A DNA stretch of 64,000 bases from Lagopus muta (taxonomy: Eukaryota; Chordata; Aves; Galliformes; Phasianidae), in NCBI RefSeq assembly GCF_023343835.1, contig NC_064437.1:51286972-51350971 (forward strand). Direction: 5' to 3'. Below, piece by piece: positions 1-12,265 of this stretch (position 1 is the first letter of the stretch; the number at the start of each line of letters is the position of its first letter). The position numbers and the translations under genes were made by a program. Below the pieces are notes generated by a model. The model did no database searches, was not told where the DNA came from, and saw nothing but the letters and a program-made list of their open reading frames with translations.

Positions 1-491
1 AAACAACAACAACAAAAAAAGAAAAACAACAACAAAAACCCCAACAAATGAACCAAAAACTTGAAGTGTGTTGATGTGTAAAGCCCCTGTATTCATTTTA
101 TTGCACTCAAGAGTAATCATAATGTGTGAAGATATCATTATGTAGCTTTTGAACTTCATTTATTTCTAGCTCCTGTTCTAATACAAGACCAGCAGAATTC
201 CAGTCTTATCTTCACTCTACCAGTATGCTTTCCCTGTAGCTCCACTGTAAAGTGAAAAATCCTTATATTCTGTCTTTATTCATAAACTTTTCCATGCTTT
301 TTTAATAAATGACCATTGAACTTATATGGCCAACTACAATTATACCTGGATCCTCTCCTTGAGCTGATAACTAATTTGATATTCAAATCCAATTCTGAAA
401 TATATATATATTAATATTATAGATACATGCTACACACTACAGGACACATCTTTAATATTTAAAGGGAAGAAATGCTTAGGTACCTTTCTGA
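1..491. other. intergenic, A/C-rich edge
   Basis: No gene is visible. The first 50 or so bases are an A/C low-complexity run built of AAC-like units. The rest is ordinary AT-rich sequence with a short TA run near 403-412. Confidence 0.6.
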
Positions 492-665
492 CCTGGTTGC
501 CAAGAGACGTTGTGGATGCCCCATCCCTGGAGGCATTCAAGGCCAGGCTGGATGTGGCTCTGGGCAGCCTGGTCTGGTGGTTGGTGACCCTGCACACAGC
601 AGGGGGGTTAAAACTAGATGGTCATTGTGATCCTTTTCAACCTAGGCCATTCTATGATTCTGTGA
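492..665 (+). mobile_element. CR1 LINE, 3' end fragment
   Basis: This is the 3' tail of a chicken-repeat-1 (CR1) non-LTR retroposon, severely truncated at the 5' end as most CR1 copies are. The translated start keeps the end of the reverse-transcriptase ORF (residues like DVVDAPSLEAFKARLD). The non-coding tail follows and ends with the CR1-type octamer repeat, ATTCTATG then ATTCTGTG, at 649-664. Several substitutions and the drifted segment around 600-645 suggest an old, dead copy. Confidence 0.9.
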
Positions 666-3600
666 CTTTTCATGTAGTTTTAAAAAAAGCCTAGCCTACA
701 TAGATTCTGCTGAAGCATTTCAGAGTCTACTTACTATTAAAAAATGTAAGTAGTAGTATATATTCTTGGTAGAATTTAATTTCAACAACATGTGAATCCT
801 GAATTTCAAATGGAAAGAAGCAAGTGTGGTTAAAGCCAAAGGCACAGTAACATGGGAAATGTCACAATTAAACCCATGTAGTTGAGCTCAAGCATATAAA
901 AAGAGTTTTAAGATTTAAAATATTTGACTACTTAAATTAATACTTTTAAGGCATCCCAGCAATATGAACTATCACTAAAAGTGAAATGTTAAAGGATGTA
1001 GACACCACTGTGCTGAGCATTTGCTGCTAGTAACTTTTAGGATCCCCTTTTTTTATCACGCAATGCAAAATTCAGAATCAGATTTCTTTACTATTTATGC
1101 AAGGTATGGGGAGAGGTACAAACCTCTGCATAGCCTTCAGGTTATTGTTATGTTGAGTGAGGAACTAACCGGGATAGACAGTAGGAAACTGCAGGAGGGA
1201 TCCAAGTTCAAATCCTGCATCTTTCTGAGGGTTTACCACCGTTCTGTGTGTTAGAGATGCTTCATTCTGCTTCAGGTTTACATTACAGCTTTTCACTGCC
1301 TGTCCAGCTTCTCTTTCAGCTCAGCTTCTCTTTCAAGAAGGGAGCAAAGAATTGTGATGCTTCTCTAGTGACAGCCACTGTGTCATGTAGGATGTTACAG
1401 ACAGGTAAACACTGCAGCAGCAACTGGAGCTCAGGGCCCATTCCCCTCCACCTGCGCATCAAAGTGGGTGTTCCATGGTAGGTGTGGACTCAATGCGTGT
1501 GTGTGCTTACTCTGCAAAATTAGAACAGTTCCAACAGAGGAATCGGGGAGTCCCCAGACTGCACTGCTAGTCTCCTGGAAGGTGAGAATGATGACCTGGA
1601 GAAAATGGGCATTGTTAAGGCTGAGTCATTCAGGGCATGCACAAAGAGGGCATTTTGGGAAATCTGTTAAGAGAAAAACTGTGTGTACAAATGTTAACAC
1701 CTGAGTGTTGGCATTAAAGATATATATTGTTGATATGTGCCTTTTAGTGGGCACAGCTTTTAAAAACATGCCATCTAGCTATTGAAGTGATGCACTTTAC
1801 AAGACAGTATTAGAGTTGGTTAAAATACCAAAAACATGTAAATGTTCTCATAAGTAGTGCTCAAAATTATCTTATTAGGTATTTTCAAACTTGATTGGGA
1901 GTAAAGTAACCTTAGCAGGACAGGTTTCAATCCAGAGGTTCAGCCTCAAGTCTCAACATGTTTTTTCATTTGTGTGTGTGTGTAAAGCAAGGGAGGATGA
2001 TAGTGGATTAGAGCCTGACAGTGCATCAGAGTCAATAAGCTGTCAAAGGGTTCAGTGCTTCCCAGCTTGATCTGTTTGTCATTTTAGTAACGTTTAGCCT
2101 TCTGATACTTGTATTCCAAGCCTGCCGCAATGCTGAAAACAAAGTATTTCCTAAGTAATTGCATTCTTACTGCAAATGACATTCTGTGTTTCGACTGTGA
2201 GGTACCAGTACCATTCACTCATACATATCTGTTAAGGGTGAAGCTTCAGGAATCTGAAAAAATCTGTATAGATAATTCCCCAGTTCACAGGTTTGATTGA
2301 TATTTCCAGATGAAATTGTCTGCAGGATTAGAAGTATTTTAGGCACACAGGAATCTGTACTTATAACTGGATCCGGCATCCCCACAAACTGATTGTTTAG
2401 TTCCAATGATCCTTGTGTCATCTTCTAAGGCAGATGCCTGCAGTTCATCGTGCATTGACAGGTCTGACCCAAGTGAGAGGACCAGGGTACTCCCATTGTC
2501 ATGCCAGCCACAAGCATCATCAGTGTCCCTTTAGCACTGCCATGCACTAAGTGCAGGCTGCATGCGTGTTCTGGGACATTTTTTCATTATTCATCTTCTA
2601 ATCGTGGCAAGCTTTATTTGTAACATGGTGCAAAGGCGGCATCTATGTGATGTCTTGGCCTGGAAAGCCACGTGACTGCTATTGAAGCTCAGCACAGTGG
2701 GACACTTAACCAAGTATTTCAGACATAAACTGAAAACAGGTGCTACTCAACCATAACAGGAGACTGATCTGCTGTTGTATGCACAGTATGGTTTAATTGC
2801 TGTAAGTAATCTAATAAAAATGTACCTTATATACAGCCTTTTCTTGGAAGGCATATTTGAGTGGAATAGCATGTAGACTTTGTGTAACTTGAAGAATACA
2901 TATACAAAGAATGCTTGTAGTTCTGATTTTCCACTTGAATTTAAATGTCAAACATCATTAGTTTTAAGATGTTATGAATGTTAATCAAAAGATTGTATTA
3001 AGCTCAGTGTATACAAAATGTAAGAGTGATTTTGGGTGCTTTCTCACAGTGAGCTACTCAATAAAAATAATGTTGAAATGGAAGATTATGCAGATAAGTT
3101 GAAAGCAGCTAGTTGCATGCCATTTTACTCTTCTTGTCTAATGATCATGTCTGTCATATCATTGTGTGTAGGTTATGAATTCCTGTGAAAAGGATTTGTG
3201 TGTTAATGTCTGTAAACTACCAATGCTCAAGTGTATAGTTGATCATTTTTATTAGGCCTTTTAAATGTTGAGTAATTAAAAGTCAATACGATAACTTTTT
3301 TCAGGACAACTTGCAGTGTCTGAACAGTCTGAGTTTATTTGAGCTTTGGAAGCAGCAGAGTAGTAGGTAGCAGAATCTCTCATGAATTTTACTAACTACA
3401 TTTTCCACTAAAAAGACAGAAAAAGAAAAAGCAGTTGAGATAATTTGGAGATTAAACCCTAACGAAGAGCTTGAAGTAACCAGACAACTGGAATAAGTGT
3501 GATGCCCTGTAGCATTTTGATAGTTGGTCCTAGATTAAAAAATAGGTATATTGTACACTGATTGTGGCATAAACCCTGACAAGTCATTTCAGATAATTGT

Positions 3601-5449
3601 AAATATTTTTGAGAAGCTTAATAGGCCTGGAATTCGTTAAAAATTCATTCTTTTCTTTAATCTGAGATCCAGATTGTTGGACCAGGCTTTAATTCACCAG
3701 TGGTCCTACAAAGTTTTTTTGCAATAGATAATTAAAAGATGCTAGAGCTCCCTGCTGTTCTCCAGGAGCCACCACACATAATCCATGAAGATAAACTTAA
3801 AACCCAAGATAATGTTTATCTAAATTTGTAAAAATCTGTATGTTACATTTGTAATGTTATTAATCCATCACTTTTTCTAAAGTTAAAGAAAATATGTTTG
3901 TGGAAAGATTTTATATACCTGATTGTTCAGTAGCTCAGGAGGAAGTAATTGTTTTAGGAAAAAAAAAAAAAAAAAGTAACTGGAATATAGAATTCAAACT
4001 GGGTATAGGTTTATGTACATAATTAAGTAGGACTATAAGGGAAGGCACAGTTAGGGTCAGGAAGCTTAACTATTTTTACTTGTTCTGTTGGTGATTCTGG
4101 TCTCAGTGAACATGCTGAGGTTCCCTCAGATGATACCAGAGATGTACTGGCACCAGTGTGCACAGTCCTGACAGACGGCTACTGTAGCCGAGATTGCACA
4201 GTGGGGAGGCACATAATTAGGATGGTTAGTACTGCAGAATCCACAGGCCAAGAGCAGCTCTTTGCTATTAAAAGCAAACAAAACAGCCCCACATTTGTAA
4301 TGTTGTTTTCTGGTTCTGAAAGTAGATAAATGGTAGAAGGCATCAGGAGGCTAATCGCATCTTTGTTGACCCTTTGCAATCTAAGATGCACTATCCTTGA
4401 GCAGCAGCTACATGGAACTGTCTCCTTACTCAACAGATGCTTCCACTTAGTTTAACACTAAATGTTGCAACCTCTTTCTTGTTTAGGTAAACGGAACTTC
4501 ATTTCTAACTTTTGCAGTACTTACAGTGTGCTACTTAGTGCCACTTCCAACAGTTTCCTGTACCCCAGGTAGGGGATAGGCCTATTTATTTGAAAATTAC
4601 ATGTCGCATCCAGTCCCTAATCTTTGTATTGAGCAAACGAGCAGTACTGGGTGTGTTATTTATGGTGATGCAAGAGAGTAAAAGACTATAAATCTGAATT
4701 TTTGGTCCCTTCCTAAGTCTGTAGAGCTGGCACTTAATATTTTGTAACCTAGAAAGCCAAGCAGAAGCAATGTAAGTGACAGTAGATGTTAACTCTATAG
4801 TGTTATCTTTATAATATTAAGAGTGGGATTACATGGCTTAACTTGTGAAGGAATGTTCAGATTCATGCTGTACCTTAAATAATTACTTCCTGTTGTTTGG
4901 CCAGCTTGGGATAAAGGGTGACAAGGCAAGGAAGAATTAATTTTTACTTCTTTCAAAGAGTAAAGAAAATTTGCTATGCAAGAAAACAAATCAAATTTCA
5001 TAGTTCAATTCTTAGAAAGCATTAACTTTTTTAAGGTAGTTATATTTTATTTGTAATGCAAAGTTTAATTTTCATTGCTTAGAAAAGTGTGCTTTAGAAT
5101 CCAAATGTCACCATAAAAGATTTGCCATGAGGAGAAGCTTTTATGGCGTCTTTCCTTCACACTGTAATGGAAATTCTTGGTGCTACGATACAACATTTGC
5201 TGTTGTTCCTTATAATAATGTGAAGAGTTGTGCATCTCATCTTTGTGCATGCAAATTATTTTCTCCTGATGAGGAAAATCATATTTGTTTGACTCTAAGG
5301 AAAAAAAAAAAAAACATAATGAAAACTTCAACTGCTTAACCTGGAAAAGAATAAATTACTTTTAAAACACAGAAAATGTTTCATTATTATTACATGCAGC
5401 AAGGCTGCCGATGAGTTTCTCATCCACACATTCAGCATCTTGCTCGAGG
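666..5449. other. intergenic, no gene recognised
   Basis: AT-rich DNA with only short random ORFs. It contains a short TG run (about 1971-1982) and a 17-base A run at 3959-3975. I looked for exons of IDE, the neighbour expected on this side from human gene order, and recognised none. Confidence 0.55.
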
Positions 5450-5990
5450 GAGAGAAGTCTTGATGCACCCTGGCACCGCAGAACCGCCGCCTTCCTCCTC
5501 GCAGCTGCCCGGCGCGAGCCGCTCCGCTTCCCGCCTCGCCGCTTCCCTCACGCGGCGCCTCAGAGCGCGGAGCGCGAGGCCGCGGCCGCCGGGAGCCGCT
5601 GCCGAGCTGGACCGCCGGCGGGGAGCTCCGCGAGGCGGTGAGAGGGGCCGGGGCGGGGTGGAGAACGGCTCGGGGAGGCGAGTGACGAAGGGCGGCGGGA
5701 GGCGGGCGTGGTCCCGGGGTCGCGGTGCGGTGCGGAGCCGCTCTCCTCGAACGGCCGCAGGGCTCGGCGTGTGCTGCCCGGCCGTCGGCAGCGCGTTTAC
5801 GACGGGCGCGAGAGCAGAGGTAGCTGCACGCGGCCGTACGGGCCGAGCGTTCAAACCCGAGAGCGATAAAGGGTGGCGGTGGCAGCTTTCTTTCGCTGAT
5901 AGGAAGGCGGTTATCTCGGCCAGAAGCACGAGGCGTACCGCACGTGCCAGCGGTGGGCCGCTGCGATAAGCCCGTGGCAGCGGGACCCAC
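5450..5990. promoter_or_regulatory. orphan CpG island
   Basis: An abrupt block of very GC-rich, CpG-dense sequence lies inside AT-rich DNA, as expected of an unmethylated promoter island. It lies about 9.4 kb past the probable MARCHF5 3' end and no recognised gene starts here. Long ORFs cross it on both strands (about 169 codons plus, 259-265 codons minus), but they match no family I know and are typical by-products of GC richness. A fair splice donor on the plus strand (GGCG|GTGAGA, exon end 5637) would suit a first exon running right. Four GATA-type motifs (5865, 5898, 5911, 5965) and a CACGTG E-box (5941-5946) cluster in its right part. It could be a lncRNA promoter, an unannotated gene start or a distal element. 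Confidence 0.7.
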
Positions 5991-6918
5991 CCTGCTCCGG
6001 CGGCCGTCCTCCATCTCCTCGTCCTGACCACCTCTGGGCTGAAGTCCTCCCTGCCTCCTGATTTCCGATTCCCTGTTCCGAAGTTTGAGACTATGGGAGA
6101 CCTGCCGCAATACCTCACCAAACACAGAGGAAATCTTATGTGGTTTTTCCCTGCGGGCCGCGTGCTCAGCATGCCAGCACAGTGCTTAAAGTTTGACGAG
6201 GATCTTAGCAATTGGAAACGTGGTCTTACTAAAAGAAATGTCAGGCAACCTGGTGGTGGTATCAGCCTTTCGTCAGGTGGAGGAAGGAACCTTTCTTTGC
6301 AAGGTTCTGTAACTTAGGGCTGCCTTACGCCTAACCCTTGAACCTGCCCTTTTCTGGTTCTTCAACACACAGGGAAGCTTCCATTTTCCCTGAATCATGC
6401 TCACTGCTGGCTGTGTCCATGGGCTGCACTTAGCTCCCACAGCTGTCATACATCCGCTTGAAAGAGCCGCCTGGCTTGCAGCATAAGATAAATTGCTTAT
6501 AAGTCTGTCACAGAGAGCAAAAGCTCATTGGACAGGTTTAACTTCAAGGCAAATATGAAACAACGTGGTTGAAGGAGATAGAATGGACTCTCAATCAGCT
6601 GACTTGTTATTTAAGGGCTTGCTCTGTCTTTCTAAAAATACAGGGTGGGGTGTTTTTTTGGCTTTTTTTTTCTAGTTTGGAGAAAAAAAGATGAGTGATA
6701 CACTGGCAAGAAGTGCATACACTGACAGATGAATAAACCATACTCTTGAGAGCTGTAAGGTTGAAAAGAACATTCCAGAGATAATGCACGCTTTTGGCTT
6801 GGGAGAACTCCCGTGCACCAGAAACACATCCCTCTGAAGATGGTTCTGAACTTTAGAGCTTTCAGTTGAATAATTGCTGTGAGATTTGATATATTTTGAA
6901 TTATTTAAATTTCCATTC

Positions 6919-6942
6919 ACTGCAATTGAATAACATTGCAGT
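6919..6942. repeat. short inverted repeat
   Basis: ACTGCAAT at 6919-6926 and ATTGCAGT at 6935-6942 are perfect inverted copies separated by 8 bases. The surroundings are AT-rich. Significance is unknown. Confidence 0.6.
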
Positions 6943-9900
6943 TAGTGATTTTAAATATAGTTGAATTAATTATCATTTTAAGTTCCCTTTAGTCTTTCCT
7001 TTGTCCTTTTTTTAATTTCAAAAGCCTCACTAATGCAAAAGGCCCCTGCACAGAGGAGAGATGAGTCAGAGCTTGAATGGCCTTAGACCTACTTCTGCCT
7101 ATTAACCACCATGATGCAAGTTTGAAGCGATGTTACTTGCATATCAAAGAGCAAGCCTAGGAAAGCTACAGCTTCCTTTTTAAGCTCTGTTCTTCTGACC
7201 CTCTCGGTTGCAGCCTTTCATGGAGAACAAGTCAGATTCACATACACACAGCTGTAATAAATTACCTAAATCTAGCAACAAAGAGAAGGGTGAATTCATG
7301 TAGGCAAGGGGGCCAGTCTGAAAGTGAGCTTTATGAGATGGCTGTGGCCATACATCCTTTCATGTTAATGAGAGCAGTTTGAATAATGGCATTAGCCTTG
7401 AATTTACATCCCACATATGACTTAAAAATACCCAAGCAAAAGCTGTCCCCAGACTGCTGCATGTGTCAGGGCTGCCATGGACTCATCTTCCTCTGCCCAG
7501 GGCCAGCACTGCGAGCAAGACAGGTGCCCACAGCCCCTGTCCCTGCCAGCTGGACACACCCTGAGCTCAGGCACTGCACTTTGTGTCAGAGCTCGTTCCA
7601 ATGTTGATGCCTCATGCCATGGGCAGTCATAAAGCCTGTGATCTCCAAAAAGCAAACCAAACATGCTGCCCATATTAACAGAAGAAAGGCCTGCAGCTAT
7701 GACTTTGAGAATGTATGATGGGAAAAGAAATTACACTCTTTCTGATAATAAGCCTGTCAAAGCTGCATGTTGGTCTGTAACTTTTCAAATTTCAGCTGAA
7801 GGCAAATTCCTCCCTTGCCTGAATCCAATAGCTTATTTTTGTGTCATCCCTCCGACTCTAGTTTTCTCTGTCGTGCTCTATTGCAAGCTATATATAGGAA
7901 CAGAGCAACTGTCAGCTTGGAAAAGTACATGGCTTCTTATGTACACAGCGTGGGTTGGAAGGCTATTAGAAGGTCGCTGTCCCAAAATGGGTAGCAGTAT
8001 ACCCATACATGAAAGGAGAAATGATGTGCATCTTCCAGTTTCTTTCCATCCTCTGTTCTAGTAATGAAAGTCTAATTTTAGTATTTTGTATTCACTTTCT
8101 GGTTTAGGCATGTCATGTTATGTACTAACACCATCAACACTAAACAAATGCTTTTTTACTCAGATTTCCAGTGCCTAATGTTATAGTTGATTATTAATTT
8201 TACATTGTAAGAGAATTGTTCTTGCAGTATAAAACCTCCTGAGACGATGGTTTAAAAGGGCAAATGTGTTTGGGTTTTTTTTTGGTCAATTCTGTGATTT
8301 TTATTTCTGCATTCTTGTCTGCTCTTTACTGCATTGGAACAAAATGTGTTTCGTAATGGATCAGACAAATGTTTCTTGCATATTTTCATGTACCCTTTTA
8401 TATGCTTTTCATTAACTCAAAACATCTTTTAATGAGAAAGCAAATCATAGGCTAGACAGTAATCATCTACAAATCACCTGTCCTTGACAGAATAAGGCAT
8501 GCTTACGATTTACTCACCAGCATGTGGTGGCAACCACTTCATGGTGAGACAGAATGCCAGTGTTATGAGTAATGTCCAAAGATAAGCAGTTCTTTAGGCA
8601 GGACTCCCAAGAGCACAATATGAAAGTTTTAAACAAAAAGTGAGTTTATATTTTGGGCTTAGAAAAATGGCTGAGGCTGGAACTGAGAGCAATAGCAAAC
8701 ATCTCCTGAGAAAATCAGTGCATGCTCATCACCTTGATGCTTGCAGGTGGCAAAATGTCTCAGCTCAATAGCAGGTGCCCACATGAAGGAAAAACCAATC
8801 TTCCCCCATGATTCAGTCCCCAGACTAACCACCACCTGTTGGCTTTTGAGAGGAGTTATCCTTGGAACACTGCATTAGTATTGTGTTTGCCAACCTCAAG
8901 GCTTAGCACAGGACAAAACCATGAATTTAGCAGAAGTACCAATTCAGATAAGTACAGGCTCAGCTGTGGCTAAATTGGCAATTACGAGATGATAGTCTCT
9001 GCTCCTCGTCATCGTCAGCACTGGAAGTTTTGTCTCAGTTCAGCGAGAATTCTGTTTTGTAAGCTCTCATTTGTCTTCTGTTTGACAGCTTAGAGTGCTT
9101 TTTTTTCAGCTGTACTGATGAATTGCTGTCAATGGAAAGACCTCCAACACCAGAGGCATACCAAAGGATTAGCCAAAATCTACAATTCCTACATAGCTGG
9201 AAAATGCAGAGATTAATTATAAAAGGACCGGACCAGAATATGAGATCATCTTCTCAAATACTACTTGTGTTCAGGATTACAAATCCACGTCTATCTTTAT
9301 CTCTGACCTTTAAGAGTAAATTTTCAGCACAACCACAACTAGTGGCAGGAGCAGTAGAAGCAGGAAAAAGATCACTGAGTGCTGGCCAGCACTGACTTTT
9401 TACCTGCTGCAGGACTGAGCGAGTTCTGCTTTCAGATAATACAGAATTTTACAATTCCAGCATCTGCTCTAGGCTTGTATTGCAACCACAGCTGTGAGGA
9501 GGAATGATGTTCTTGACACGATATAAAATTGATGCTTTCTGCCAAGCAATTGGTATGCTTTCAGAATCCTGCCACGATTCTCTCATCTTTCTGTTTTGCT
9601 ATTTAGAAGGCTGAGGCTAACATGACCTCTGTGAAACTTGTGCTGTGGTCTGACTGCATTTTGGTGTCAGAGCGTTGTAATGTACCACAAAAGCAACAGC
9701 ATGGTTTAATAATATCATACCTACTGGGAAGAAGTGAGTGTGAAGCTCATTCAGTAGCTCATACTAGACTCAAGCCCATCCTCATTGAGGCAAGTAACAG
9801 CTAAGTAGGTCAGCAATCTGCATTTAGGCTCCATTTTCACTGTATGTGATTGCAGGGAGCACCTCATGCCCTCTTTGTCTTTGACTCTACAGCATGACTT

Positions 9901-12218
9901 AGGCCTTTCATATGTCTGAAGAGAAGTGACTTGGCTCTAATCCCAGAGGAAGTGAGAGGTACTGTTCTGCCAGGCTGGCTGCAGTACAGCCTCATTACTT
10001 TCAGGTCAGCGCAGAGCTCTGTAGTTCCCTGCTGTCCCAAGAACAGACTCAATGCAGAAATGCAACAAGACGACGTCGTCTCAGATCCCTTTTTGTATAT
10101 ATCATTAAATAACAACTCTGTTCCAGCAGACATTAACCTGTTGTGCCACTGGAGCTGGGAGCCTGGCTGAGCTGTCAGCAACAGAGGCGGCCAGCCAAAA
10201 GGATGGGGGCACTGCTGTACAACCCAGCCCACAGGCAAGAGCGTCAGTGCCTCACCAGAACCAGCAGTCATGTGGAAGGCAGGAAGGGGCAAAGTCCAGT
10301 ACAACTTGGAAATATCAGCCGGTACTGTCCGTGGCTCATGCTGACACAAAGTTGTGGTACACGTATCCTCTCACCTAGCAAAGACAGTGGGTGAGCCAGC
10401 TGTGTAACCACACCTTCAGTTACCTTTCATCTGCAAGAACACCTAGCTGTGAGAAACTTGTCGAGCACGTTCAAGAAACCCCATTCCTGGGTTGGGATTG
10501 GCAGTGTATGGTGTCAAGTGATTGCTGGAAAAAGGAATCTGTAGGACTTCAGAGACTTAAAAATCAGATCGCGCAGATGGAAGTGAGCCTGCAGCCCTTT
10601 CCTGTTCTATCCCTCACACTTCAGTCACCACATGACTTTGTTTCAGCATTATTACTTACTTATATAATAGGAGGCAAGTATTTCTGCATATCCTCTCACT
10701 TTCAATGTTCACTGCTATATAGCCCCAGGCAGGTGAGACCCCTGCACATGAAGAGAACATTATTCAAAGGGCCAGACAGCTGACACAGTAGGCTGCCACT
10801 CCAGTATCTGTTTGGTTTGGAATCAGGATGATTTCTGTGTGCCTGTGTGATGGGAGCAGTGATTACAAACTGATTAGATGTTTTCATTTTTAATGCCAAT
10901 AATGATTTCTAAAAAACCAGATGCCCTTCCTGAGGCATAGCACCCAGTTCAGCTGTTAAAGAGTACAAGAATTTCATTACTGAACACTCTTCCCAGCCTT
11001 CTGCTTCCTTATGTTTTGGACAGAAGGACATCAAGTCACGTTACTGTATTTTGATGGTGATACTGTTCCTTTAATCAATTAGTAGAGACTTGACTTTCAG
11101 AAAAAAGGTTATTACAGAGAAGAGATATTTTGAGACCATCTAATTACATCTCAGAAGTGCAATAATAAGGAAAAAAGCTGCTCTGGGAATACAGGAAATG
11201 TTAGGATGCAAAAATACACCACTCAGTTTTACAGTCTGCTTACCATGTGCTACGTAATTGCAGTGCATATTTGATTTATACTAATTACATTTCAGTGGGT
11301 TGATTTGCTTTCTGACTGGAACAGAAGTGCCACATTGTGAATTCAGCTTGCTTATGCCTTTTGTGCACAGTGTCACAAGCCTTGTTCTTTTAAAAACAGA
11401 ATATAACCAAAACAAAACTATAAAAGCCACCATCCAAGCTGCACATCACAGCTGATGAATATACTCAGTTTCTCTTTGTCGTGTTCACTTGTATGCAAAC
11501 AGATTTTAAATTTGGCTCACTGGCTACCATTCATAAGAATATATTTTAGGTGGAAGAATTATACAGCTTCTCAGCTGATGATTATGCAGCTGCCAAAAGG
11601 GATGAATTCAAATCTCATGCTCTGCTTTTTATAACATTTTGATAATTTGGTCCTGAGGAATATTCCAGATGCAACTAATTATCCTGTAATGAGGCTCCTA
11701 AAGCTGACAGACAAACTGTTGAAGGTGTCCAACTTGTTATAAATAATGATTTTATTTTCTCTTAACTCTTCTTATGTGGATGCTACCAATGGTCCTATCA
11801 GTGAAGAGAAAGGAAGGAAAACACTGTAAGGTTTATGCAATTTAATTGTTGTGGCTATAAGGACAAACAGGATAACCAGGGCAAAAGCATTCTGCTAGTC
11901 AGTTTTCAGTCTGCAAATAATTACTTCCTTCTGTAACACTTAAGTGTCAGCTACAACAAATTAAGTAAAGTTGATCAATACCCATATGCCCTTTTTCTGC
12001 TCTTCTTATTCCTTAGTTGTAGGTAAAGACAATATAATGTCTGTGGGCTGCTAAGTGTTATGTAGAAGGATTCCAACACACAGCAGATATGATTAAGCTA
12101 AACTAGAACTGAAGTGCTTTGACCAGGAACTGGAAAAGAAAATTACAGATTGTCTGTAATCACCTACTCTCGACTCTGTCCAAAATAGCAGAAGACCTGA
12201 AAGCATAAGAAAAGCTTT

Positions 12219-12265
12219 AAAAAAAAAAAAAAAAAAAACAAACCAACCACACACACACAAAAAAA
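12219..12265. repeat. A-rich tract with short CA run
   Basis: A run of about 19 A, then A/C low-complexity sequence including a short (CA)n stretch near 12250-12258. Confidence 0.85.

Noticed and set aside
5328-6211. Long minus-strand ORFs (259 and 265 codons) and a plus-strand ORF (169 codons) over the CpG island
   Set aside because: Arg/Pro/Ala/Ser-rich readings in several overlapping frames, no recognisable domain. GC-rich DNA lacks stop codons, so such ORFs are expected.
9864-10783. Cluster of ORFs of 79-161 codons on both strands
   Set aside because: Overlapping in conflicting frames, no known motif, no consistent splice sites.
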